Assembly: GCA_965207025.1 (NCBI GenBank)
Contig: OZ242258.1
Coordinates: 2,294,001 to 2,358,000, forward strand
Source of the DNA: Bin87 sp034423595
GTDB lineage: Bacteria; Chloroflexota; Dehalococcoidia; Lucifugimonadales; UBA3495
Direction of reading: 5' to 3'
Length of the DNA: 64,000 nucleotides
Part shown: positions 31,049-38,369 of the stretch, in pieces
How the letters are laid out: the number at the start of each line of letters is the position of its first letter
Numbering within the stretch: position 1 is the first letter of the stretch
Translations under genes and position numbers: made by a program
The notes under the pieces: generated by a model
What the model saw: the letters and a program-made list of their open reading frames with translations, nothing else
Database searches by the model: none
What the model was told of the DNA's origin: nothing

Positions 31049-31716
31049 ATCTCCCCGGACGCCCGCATCCGCTCCACCAGCATCCGCGCTGACCCAACGA
31101 ACTCAATCGCTTGTCTCAAAGCGTAATCAGCGAACTCTGTCCGTGCATCGGCCGGCAGTGCTCGCAAATCCTCTACAAACCTCCGCGTCCAGTCCAGCCG
31201 GTAAAATCGCACGTCTATCTTGTTCAGCCCTAAATCGGCTATCGTGCCCTCAGCCTTGCGCCTGTCATTACCAGCCAGGTTGGGATGTGGAACAATCTCG
31301 CCCGTCAGTGTGTCATAGTCAAAGCACCGCTCCGGCCGCTCCCTTTCCTCGCCAGCGCCCGGGTCCACGTACCCCAAGGCCGGCCATTTATCCATCTTAT
31401 TTTCACTATTGCATCGATAGCAACTGAATATCCAGTTCGTCCATCCGTAGGCCAGCTCCGGGAATTGGGACCGTGGCCTGAAATGGTCAACCGTCGCTGA
31501 GCGCCCGCCAACCTCAGACGCTGGTTGACACAACCGCTCGCAGTACCAGCACAGGCCGTCCGACCGCAGCCCCAACGCCGCTCGAAACTCCCGCCAGTAA
31601 GAATCCGTCGGCCGCCCGCCCCGTTGATGCCTGAAATACTCCACCCACCCCTGCGTAAACTGACGCGCATACCCGGCCACGCCGTCCGGCTCCGGTCCCC
31701 GGTCAATCCACCGCAT
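31045..31716 (-). CDS. HNH endonuclease, PtuB-like (Septu)
   Basis: 223-residue HNH-family nuclease. The motif set is clear: LCWYCERLCQ (CxxC) near residue 55, TVDHFRPRSQFPEL near 75 (DH, then the HNH histidine), and NWIFSCYRCNSENKMDK near 92 (CxxCN). This resembles the TIGR02646 family and the PtuB subunit of the Septu anti-phage system. It lies six bases downstream of an AAA ATPase gene, as PtuB follows PtuA. Its stop codon overlaps the end of larC on the opposite strand by four bases. Retron-associated relatives also exist, but no reverse transcriptase is present here. Confidence 0.87.
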   Translation of the reverse strand: MRWIDRGPEPDGVAGYARQFTQGWVEYFRHQRGGRPTDSYWREFRAALGLRSDGLCWYCERLCQPASEVGGRSATVDHFRPRSQFPELAYGWTNWIFSCYRCNSENKMDKWPALGYVDPGAGEERERPERCFDYDTLTGEIVPHPNLAGNDRRKAEGTIADLGLNKIDVRFYRLDWTRRFVEDLRALPADARTEFADYALRQAIEFVGSARMLVERMRASGEI

Positions 31717-31722
31717 CGACGT

Positions 31723-33039
31723 CTAATCACCGTCCTGCGATAGTTCCGACTGCCGCGAGCGCAAAAACTCCAGCATCATGTCCCCATAGCGTTCCCGCTG
31801 CGCCTCCAACGGCGTGCTGCTGGACAGAAAATCCTCGTTCACCTGCCTCCGCAACTCTTCGATCTCCGCCGCTTCCTCATCGCTGAGCGAATCCTTCCTG
31901 CGCAACTCCAGCAACCGCTCCCGGCGATTGATGGTCAACTGATCTGTCGGTTCGTCAACTCCCATGAACGTCCGCAGAATCTCATCGGTCGTCCACCCGA
32001 TGATGTCCTGCTCATTCGTGGACGCCGTAACCACCCCATCCGCACTCCGCTTCAGCATATGCACCTGCCCCGCCTTCAACCCCGCCACCACAAACGGCGA
32101 GTGCGTAGTAGCAAAAATCTGCAACCCCGGAAAATGGTGCTTCAGCGCCGGAATCACCCGCCGCTGCCAGGTAGGATGCAAATGATTCTCAATCTCATCA
32201 ATCAGCAAAATCGCCGGCTGTTCGTACCATTCAGCACGCGGAATTGCTTTCCTGGCGTTCATCAATTCGATAGCCAAATACCAAATCCACAGCAATGTCC
32301 CTTGCGTGCCAGAGCTTAGGTCGCCTGCGAATAGAGTTCCTAGAGTACGATCTATCGTGGCGATCCCCATGTCGTCATGAACATTGGTGATTGACAATCC
32401 GTCATCCCCTATCGGCTGGTGCTCAATGAAATCCCTTGGCACCACTTCTTTCGCTAAAACGTCCGAGCAAATCGTCTGCACACATCGGTAAGCTCTTTCT
32501 TTCGCTGACTGAACCCGCTCCATGTACCTTGGTGACCTTCTTCCAGAGCGCACTAAATCGGTGGCCGTTTTCTGGTATCGATGAACGCCACCGCCGTCGA
32601 ATAGAAAGGGCGATGATGATTCACGCATTAGCTCCAATGGGTCTGGATCAATCTCTTCATATTCCTCGTCCACAAATACAGGGGCCCGTGATTGCAGTTT
32701 TTTCATACCGCCATCGTCAAAAGTGAGCGGCAGGCTAAGACGAATAGCGGGAAAATAAATCCACGGAATCAGATCTGAATGTTCCTTTTTGTCGGTGGAC
32801 TGACTCGCGCTATCCTGCCCACTGCGAGAGCTATGACGCTTAGCAGCCTTGATCCAGTCCTCGCTCAATCGGAACTCGAAACTATCTTCAAACTCAATCC
32901 GGTATTGCAATGCCCGCAAAATCGTGGACTTTCCGGTCGCGTTTGGGCCGATGAACACGTTTACACGTTCATCAAAATCGAGCGCCACTTCATCGGTGAA
33001 CACAAAGAGATCGGCAATCGTCAACCCCGTAATATGCAT
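31723..33039 (-). CDS. AAA ATPase, PtuA-like (Septu)
   Basis: 438-residue OLD/SMC-like ATPase. Walker A GPNATGKST lies near residue 34, the SSGTQGTLLWIWYLAIEL signature near 250, Walker B LLIDEIENHLHPTW near 284, and the H-loop-like IFATTHSPFVV near 317. The C-terminal part is helical, acidic and contains DEEAAEIEELRRQ. It matches the PtuA layout, and the HNH gene follows six bases later, so the pair is best read as a Septu-type defence module (ATPase senses, HNH cuts). The start at 33039 is preferred because AGGGGGTG lies just upstream; starts at 33045 and 33048 are possible. Confidence 0.87.
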   Translation of the reverse strand: MHITGLTIADLFVFTDEVALDFDERVNVFIGPNATGKSTILRALQYRIEFEDSFEFRLSEDWIKAAKRHSSRSGQDSASQSTDKKEHSDLIPWIYFPAIRLSLPLTFDDGGMKKLQSRAPVFVDEEYEEIDPDPLELMRESSSPFLFDGGGVHRYQKTATDLVRSGRRSPRYMERVQSAKERAYRCVQTICSDVLAKEVVPRDFIEHQPIGDDGLSITNVHDDMGIATIDRTLGTLFAGDLSSGTQGTLLWIWYLAIELMNARKAIPRAEWYEQPAILLIDEIENHLHPTWQRRVIPALKHHFPGLQIFATTHSPFVVAGLKAGQVHMLKRSADGVVTASTNEQDIIGWTTDEILRTFMGVDEPTDQLTINRRERLLELRRKDSLSDEEAAEIEELRRQVNEDFLSSSTPLEAQRERYGDMMLEFLRSRQSELSQDGD

Positions 33040-33049
33040 TGCCATCACC

Positions 33050-33122
33050 CCCTAATCCATCCATTCCAACCAAAAATCCCCGTCCATCCTGTATATCCTG
33101 TCCATCGATGTAAAGATAAACT
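33050..33122. repeat. Family E repeat
   Basis: CCATCCTGTATATCCTGTCC followed by ATCGATGTAAA, ending in the ATGTAAA core. It lies between the DUF362 and Septu-like genes. Confidence 0.7.
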
Positions 33123-33127
33123 CCTGC

Positions 33128-34288
33128 TCAGTACGACTCCCACAACCTCCCCCACTCCGTCCGCAGCGCCTTCCGCACCCGACCCTTCCCAATCGTATTC
33201 AGCCAGTACCCGTTGTGGTACAGATTGCTCGCCGCGTATGCCCACCCCGCCAGCGGCGACCTCAGCAGCGCGTTCTCCAAGGGCTTCAGCGGCCCCCAAT
33301 AGATCATCTTCTGCCCCCGGCTCGCAAACGTATTCTCATTGTCGGCAAACCCCCAGTTCACCCGGCTGATGTCCGGTTCGTCGCCCACCACCTCGATGTC
33401 CCGCATATCGCCCACGCCCAGCCCGCGCTCGTGCGCCAGCCGTATGAACCGCAGCGAAAGCGGATCAAACCCCATCATCGACGCCACCACGGCGTCCACC
33501 GCCACCTGGTCCGCCCCCGCCACAATACGGTTCTTGATGTGCCACCGCATCGCCCGGGGACCCGGCCCGTCGCCGGCAAACGTCCCGTCCGTAACCGCAA
33601 AGATGCCCGGGTGAATCTCCTGTTGAATCGCCAGCAGGTCAACCAGAGTCTCGTGAATCACCGAATGCGTCCAGTGCCGCTTGCGGTGCAGCAACCCGCC
33701 AAAGGCGTTCTTCATCGCCCCGGTCATCGTCGTGAACACGTGCGTCTTCATCGTCGGCAGATGCACGATGTTCTTCCCCTCAAACAGCGCCGGTATGTCG
33801 ATGCCTTCGGGATAAATGTCGTGCAAGACCATCATCTCCGCCTTTGGCTCGTACCGCACCCACGGCTCCGGCGGCGTGTCCAGGTGCACCGTCCGCAGCC
33901 CGTACTTGTCCTGCACCGGCTTGTGCTTGTTGTTCGCCTCCCCCTCAAAGGAATCGACCACCACCGTCCCGTTGTGCGCCGCGATCAATCCGTCGTTGCG
34001 ATGCCCCATGTTCTGCAACCCGCGAATCACCCCCTCCAGCTGCCACGGCGTCGTCGAGCACCCGGGATACCAGTGCTGCCACGAAATGTTGATCTTCAAA
34101 AGCGTCTCAACATCTGTGGACAGCCCTCCGTTCGCCAGATCGCCGTCCGCCCCCGCCAAACGCATCGCTCGCTCCACGTCCGCCAACACCGTCTCCGGCG
34201 TAGTAGCCACCACCGCCACCACCGGCGACCCAACCCGCCGCGGGCTATCACCTTGCTCCGCCGTCCCCAACCGCTCAACAGTAGTCAT
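33128..34288 (-). CDS. DUF362 family protein
   Basis: 386 residues with the DUF362 core: EMMVLHDIYPEGIDIPALFE, VHLPTMKTHVFTTMTGAMKN near residue 190, and VTDGTFAGDGPGPR near 240. DUF362 proteins are often iron-sulfur-associated and a few take part in cofactor or redox modification; this copy has no ferredoxin-type cysteine cluster. KTHxxTxMTGAMKNxFG is the most conserved motif. The start ATG 34288 has AGGTGA upstream. It stands alone, downstream of an LLM gene on the same strand, so co-transcription is possible. The substrate is unknown. Confidence 0.87.
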   Translation of the reverse strand: MTTVERLGTAEQGDSPRRVGSPVVAVVATTPETVLADVERAMRLAGADGDLANGGLSTDVETLLKINISWQHWYPGCSTTPWQLEGVIRGLQNMGHRNDGLIAAHNGTVVVDSFEGEANNKHKPVQDKYGLRTVHLDTPPEPWVRYEPKAEMMVLHDIYPEGIDIPALFEGKNIVHLPTMKTHVFTTMTGAMKNAFGGLLHRKRHWTHSVIHETLVDLLAIQQEIHPGIFAVTDGTFAGDGPGPRAMRWHIKNRIVAGADQVAVDAVVASMMGFDPLSLRFIRLAHERGLGVGDMRDIEVVGDEPDISRVNWGFADNENTFASRGQKMIYWGPLKPLENALLRSPLAGWAYAASNLYHNGYWLNTIGKGRVRKALRTEWGRLWESY

Positions 34289-34320
34289 CAAAATTCACCT
34301 GTAGGTCTGGCCATCGCTGC

Positions 34321-34430
34321 CTCACTGTCATTGCGAGGAGCGCAGCGACGTGGCAATCTCGATAAATTATCGCCCCAATCCCTGAAATCAGAATATCATC
34401 CCGTCCATCCTGTGCATCGATGTAAAATTA
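34321..34430. repeat. Family B and E repeats
   Basis: A full family B copy lies at 34326-34358. Family E follows at 34398-34430, ending at the stop of the LLM gene. Confidence 0.75.
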
Positions 34431-35555
34431 ACGCCCTTCCTTCGCCCGGAAGTGCGGTATCACGTACTCCCCGAACAGCCGGATCGAGTTCATCACCTCC
34501 TCATGCGTCGCATACCCCGCCTGGAAGATCGGCATGATCTCGTCCACCCCCATCGACTCAAACTCCTCAATCACCCGGATGCAAGCGTCCGGATCCCCCA
34601 CGCAGTACCCGCCCCCAGCCAGCAGTTCCTCCGGCGTCGGCGGCGCCTGCTGCTGAGGATCCTCCGACGGCTTCACTGGCCCACCGCCGCGCGCGCCGCC
34701 CTGCACGTAAAACTGGTACTCCTCCGGCACCGCGTCCGCATCCACGCCCGCCCACTCCAGTACGAACCGCTGCCGGCTCTGTTCCAGGTACCACGCCGCA
34801 ACCTCCGCGCCCTTCTGTCGCGCCTTGGCGTCGTCCTCGTCGCAGAACCCGATGGTCGATGCCACAACCTGCCGGTTCGTAAATCGACCCACCGGATTGG
34901 CGTTCTCGATGGCTTCGTAGTAGGCGTTCACCAACCCTCGCGTCTTGTCCGTCCCGCCCAGCGTGTTCACCAGGCACCCGACGCCCAGCTGACCCGCCAG
35001 CCGGAACGTATCCTCCTGCGTGCAGGCCATCCACAGCGGCGGATGTGGCTTCTGTAGCGGACGCGGTATCACCTCGCGCGGCGGAATCGTCCAGTTCTCT
35101 CCGTCGTGGCTGAACACCTCGTCGCACCACATCCGGGGCAGACACTCCAGCGTTTCCACCATCATGCTCTGCGTCGTCGCCACGTCCGTCCCGAACGGAG
35201 TCAGCTGATACGGCCCCTTGGTCCGCCCGACGCCAACGTCCACCCGCCCGTCGCTAAGTATGTCCAGCGTGGACGCCCGCGCCGCCACGTGCAGCGGGTG
35301 ATGCACCGGCGCCAAAACCACGCCAAACCCCAGCCGCATCTTCTTCGTGTGTTGCGCCATCACCGCCAGCGTCACCTCCGGCGCCGAAGAGTGCGCAAAC
35401 TCCGTCAGGAAGTGATGCTCCACCAGCCAAACCCGCTCGAACCCCATCTCCTCCGCGTACTGCACCTGCCGCACCGCGTCCCAAAGCGTGTCGTACTCCG
35501 CCGTGTCCGTCCACGGCCGAGGCATCTGCAATTCATAAAACATCCCAAACTTCAT
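34428..35555 (-). CDS. LLM-class flavin-dependent oxidoreductase
   Basis: 375-residue luciferase-like monooxygenase. MKFGMFYELQMPRPW at the start, MGFERVWLVEHHFLTEF near residue 38, RLGFGVVLAPVHHPLHVA near 74 and LSDGRVDVGVGRTKGPYQL near 97 are typical. It has an extra Gly-rich, Pro-rich segment (GGARGGGPVKPSEDPQQQAP) near residue 290 that is not normal in LLM barrels. The substrate is unknown. GGAG seven bases upstream supports the ATG at 35555. Confidence 0.92.
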   Translation of the reverse strand: MKFGMFYELQMPRPWTDTAEYDTLWDAVRQVQYAEEMGFERVWLVEHHFLTEFAHSSAPEVTLAVMAQHTKKMRLGFGVVLAPVHHPLHVAARASTLDILSDGRVDVGVGRTKGPYQLTPFGTDVATTQSMMVETLECLPRMWCDEVFSHDGENWTIPPREVIPRPLQKPHPPLWMACTQEDTFRLAGQLGVGCLVNTLGGTDKTRGLVNAYYEAIENANPVGRFTNRQVVASTIGFCDEDDAKARQKGAEVAAWYLEQSRQRFVLEWAGVDADAVPEEYQFYVQGGARGGGPVKPSEDPQQQAPPTPEELLAGGGYCVGDPDACIRVIEEFESMGVDEIMPIFQAGYATHEEVMNSIRLFGEYVIPHFRAKEGR

Positions 35556-35604
35556 AACCAAACTCCGTTAATCAATCATCGTGCGGCAGCGTGCAGTGTC
35601 GCAG

Positions 35605-35815
35605 ATACTGTCATTGCGAGCGCAGCGTGGCAATCTCGTCCCGACACAGCAATCCAACGCACAATCTACCGTCATTCCTCACGTCTCCGCTCATCCTGAG
35701 CCTGTCGAAGGACCGTCATTCCCGCCTTACCTCTCGTCATTCCCGCGAAAGCGGGAATCCAGAAGCCCGGTTCCAAATCATCCTGTAAATCCTGTGCATC
35801 GATGTAAAACAAAAT
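35605..35815. repeat. Cluster of family B, C, A and E repeats
   Basis: B at 35609-35637, C at 35690-35713, A at 35736-35763 (ATTCCCGC-GAAA-GCGGGAAT), and E at 35776-35812. They occupy nearly the entire gap between an LLM gene and the SDR gene. Confidence 0.85.
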
Positions 35816-35816
35816 T

Positions 35817-36638
35817 CTACATCGCCGTCCATCCCCCATCCACCACCAGCATCTGCCCCGTCGTCGCCCCCGCCGATTCGCTCGCCAGGTAAATCGCCGC
35901 CCCCACCAACTCCTCCGGATCCATCCGCCGACCCAACGGCATCTTAACCAAAAGCTCCGCCTCTCGACTTAAACTCCCTCTCCCCTCGTGGGAGAGGGTT
36001 GGGGTGAGGGCCGCCTCCAGTTCCTCCGCCTCCACCACCCCCGGCGTCAGCGTCGGCCCCGGCCCGATGGCGTTCACCGTGATCCCATGCTGCGCCCACT
36101 CCAGGGCCAGCACCCGCGTCAAATTCAAGAGTCCGCCCTTGCTCGCACAGTACGCCGCCCGGTTCGTCGCGCCCACCAGCGCCATCTGCGATGCGATGTT
36201 GATGATGCGCCCGTATCCCTGCGGAATCATCAGCCGCGCCGCCGCTTGAGCGCAGAAGAACGCCCCCTTCAGGTTGGTGTCCATCACCGCGTCCCAGTCC
36301 TCCTCCGTAACCTCCAGCGCCGGCGCCCTCCGTCGGATGCCCGCGTTGTTCACCAGTATGTCCAGCCCGCCCAGGTCGTCCGTCAACTGCCGTATCGTCG
36401 GCCGTATCTCGGACACGTCCTGCACGTCCAGGTCCACCGCCAGCCCAACCTGCCCCTCATTCCGAATCTTCCACACCGTATCCGACAAACCCTCCCACGA
36501 CTCATCCGACGCCAAATCGCACACCGCCACGTCCGCCCCTGCCTGTGCCAAACCCACCGCCAGCGTCGCCCCAATCCCCCGCGCCGCCCCCGTAACCAGC
36601 GCCTTCCGCCCTGTCAAATCCAGTCCCGCAAATGCCAT
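35817..36638 (-). CDS. Short-chain dehydrogenase/reductase with repeat insert
   Basis: 273 residues. Classical SDR: nucleotide motif TGAARGIG near residue 18, NNAGIRRRAPALEV near 93, catalytic Ser in INIASQM near 145, YCASK near 159, and a C-terminal VDGGW. A 17-residue insert LTPTLSHEGRGSLSREA near residue 210, encoded by a family D repeat, lies in the substrate-binding loop region, which is a variable part of SDRs. It should be compatible with folding, but could alter the substrate lid. The start at 36638 follows GGAGG. Substrate unknown. Confidence 0.9.
   Translation of the reverse strand: MAFAGLDLTGRKALVTGAARGIGATLAVGLAQAGADVAVCDLASDESWEGLSDTVWKIRNEGQVGLAVDLDVQDVSEIRPTIRQLTDDLGGLDILVNNAGIRRRAPALEVTEEDWDAVMDTNLKGAFFCAQAAARLMIPQGYGRIINIASQMALVGATNRAAYCASKGGLLNLTRVLALEWAQHGITVNAIGPGPTLTPGVVEAEELEAALTPTLSHEGRGSLSREAELLVKMPLGRRMDPEELVGAAIYLASESAGATTGQMLVVDGGWTAM
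35967..36011. repeat. Family D repeat inside the SDR gene
   Basis: CCCTCTCCCCTCGTGGGAGAGGG followed by TTGGGGTGAGGG. Read on the minus strand it contributes the residues PTLSHEGRGS. Confidence 0.85.
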
Positions 36639-36681
36639 CGCTCGCCTTCCTCCATAATCAGCCCGGTATTCAACGCCCGAC

Positions 36682-36687
36682 AGTATA
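36682..36687 (-). promoter_or_regulatory. -10 box of the SDR gene
   Basis: TATACT on the minus strand, 44 bases before the start at 36638. It excludes the longer frame reaching 36722. Confidence 0.45.
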
Positions 36688-36715
36688 ACCATTCCGCTCG
36701 TCCCCATAACCATTC

Positions 36716-36830
36716 CGCTCATCCTGAGCCTGTCGAAGGATGCTCATTCCCGCGAATCCTGATTCAAACAATCCCAAACCAAAATCCCCCGCATCCCGTT
36801 CATCCCGTTTATCCATGTAAATATCTCCCG
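36716..36830. repeat. Family C, F and E repeats
   Basis: C at 36718-36741, F near 36748-36765 (CGCGAATCCTGATTC), and E near 36784-36826. They separate the SDR gene from the non-coding block downstream. Confidence 0.75.
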
Positions 36831-37396
36831 GCAATGATGACACTCCACCCCTTGCTCCAATACGCACCCACGTTCTATCCTACATACGTCAGGTTCCCCA
36901 ACCGGTACTCGAGAACCGCGCGGGGTCGCCGCATCGCTAGCAGCGGCGTCTCACCAAACTACTCAATCTAGCGAGGTGTCAATTAGGTTCGGGTCGCTCA
37001 ACGGCCTGTCGGTACCAAACAGCAGAATCGGTTCCCCTGGGGCCTAGGATCGTCTTATTCAGCGATTATGCTCCCGGAACCCGGCGGGTGTCACCACCGC
37101 ACCGTGCCGCATAGCTACGGCTCATCGAGTCGGAGAACTGCGGGCACACGGAACCTTAGGACTCCAACTCTCTGCGCAAGCAAAAACAGTGTTGGCCGTG
37201 CTCCGACACGCAACCCGAACCACCAACCTGACGCCAAAATCCGAAAGTCAAAACCACCAGTCAATAGGAGGAACTCACCGCTCACCATCTGACATCGCAG
37301 GGGCGGGCCTTGTACCCGCCCTCCGCGCCACCGGATGCGGCGTAGGAGCGAATCATCATTCGCCCTCGCCACCCCAACCAGGAGTCGCCATCTGAT
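36831..37396. other. 566-bp non-coding block with hairpins, function unknown
   Basis: No plausible gene. Candidate stems include GCCGC(10-base loop)GCGGC near 36929-36948 and GGTTCCCC next to GGGG near 37030. The last part (37299-37370) carries two family G hairpins. It does not match the tmRNA, RNase P or tRNA consensus by eye. It could be a small RNA or a remnant. Confidence 0.35.
37299..37370. repeat. Two family G hairpins
   Basis: AGGGGCGGG-CCTTGTA-CCCGCCCT at 37299-37322 and AGGAGCGAAT-CATC-ATTCGCCCT at 37344-37366. They end before the HEPN-like gene. Confidence 0.6.
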
Positions 37397-38188
37397 ATGG
37401 GAACCCTTTCCCACCACCGGGCCAAAGCCACGGAGTTCCTCCAACGGGCCGACCAGGCTATTGATGTACATGACCCGCCGGAGGCCGCCGCGGCATTGCG
37501 CCACGCTGCCACCAACATTGTCACGGCCCTCGCCGTCCATCAGGGCTGCAAGCACAACACCCGTCGCCAGCTGGAGTTCGTCCTCCACGTCAACATCGCC
37601 GACGAAACCCTCAGCCGCTCTCACCTCAAAACCTTCCGCGAAGTCCATACCCTCTCTCAAACCCTGTCATTGCGAGGCGCAACGCGCCGTGGCAATCCCG
37701 TCGCCCCCTCACCCGCTCATCCTGAGCCTGTCGAAGGACGAGCGGACAAATCCAACCATCCCGTGCATCCTGTATATTCATCTAAAACCCAACTCCGTCG
37801 CCTCCGCCGTCGCGTGGCGTCCTTCATCAACGACGCTGGACGCCTCATCGCCGGCGATCCTAAACCCGTCCACCATCACAAGCGCTGGCAGCGCGACCCC
37901 AACCTGCCTGTCGTGCCCGACTTCACCAGCATCCAGGACATCCTGTGCCTGCCCAACTTCCAGGACATCCGCCAACGCTTCGGCCTGCACCACATCGCCT
38001 TGTCTGCCATGCCTGACCCCCACGGCTGGTACGCTCGCGGCGACACTCCGCGCCGCTGCCAGTGCCACGCCGAACTGTGGAACCGGCCGGAGAACCCCAA
38101 CCGCATCACCCTGGCGCCCCCGTGGCGGCATGCCCTCGAAAAAACCTTCCGCCCCAAACTCCCCAACCCCCTCTACCTCGCCTGCTGA
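37397..38188 (+). CDS. HEPN-like hypothetical protein with repeat-encoded insert
   Basis: 263 residues with three parts. The N-terminal helical part (residues 1-88: HHRAKATEFLQRADQAID, AALRHAATNIVTALAVH) looks like a HEPN-type helical bundle. Residues about 90-135 are a repeat-derived segment, built of families B, C and E in frame (LRGATRRGNP, PAHPEPVEGR, HPVHPVYSSK). The C-terminal part (RRLRRRVASFINDAGRL, QRFGLHHIALSAMPDP) contains an R-x4-6-H-like segment. Family placement is uncertain. It is a single gene flanked by repeats, with no Shine-Dalgarno and no operon partners. Confidence 0.65.
   Translation: MGTLSHHRAKATEFLQRADQAIDVHDPPEAAAALRHAATNIVTALAVHQGCKHNTRRQLEFVLHVNIADETLSRSHLKTFREVHTLSQTLSLRGATRRGNPVAPSPAHPEPVEGRADKSNHPVHPVYSSKTQLRRLRRRVASFINDAGRLIAGDPKPVHHHKRWQRDPNLPVVPDFTSIQDILCLPNFQDIRQRFGLHHIALSAMPDPHGWYARGDTPRRCQCHAELWNRPENPNRITLAPPWRHALEKTFRPKLPNPLYLAC
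37663..37790. repeat. Family B, C and E repeats inside the HEPN-like gene
   Basis: B at 37665-37699, C at 37714-37741, E at 37757-37788. All are translated in frame without a stop. Confidence 0.85.
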
Positions 38189-38198
38189 CCCGTCCTAT

Positions 38199-38300
38199 TG
38201 CTCCCTCTCCCTCGATGGGAGAGGGCCGGGGTGAGGGTGAACCCCTCGTCTCAATCCCGCAAATTCGGCAATCCGGCCAATCCTGATTCTGACAATCCCC
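38199..38300. repeat. Family D and F repeats
   Basis: D at 38199-38238 (CCCTCTCCCTCGATGGGAGAGGG), F at 38270-38299 (AATCCTGATTCTGACAATCC). They lie between the HEPN-like gene and the monooxygenase. A CATAAT box at 38310-38315 follows. Confidence 0.75.
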
Positions 38301-38369
38301 AATCTGTGGCATAATACGCCCACCGTTTTCGTTGCCGCTCGACACCTTTGAGGGAGAAAGGAGCATTGT

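Noticed and set aside
36831..37396. tmRNA, RNase P RNA or group II intron
   Set aside because: The expected conserved cores (tag frame and TTCGA end, GAGGAAAGTC, domain V) are not found.
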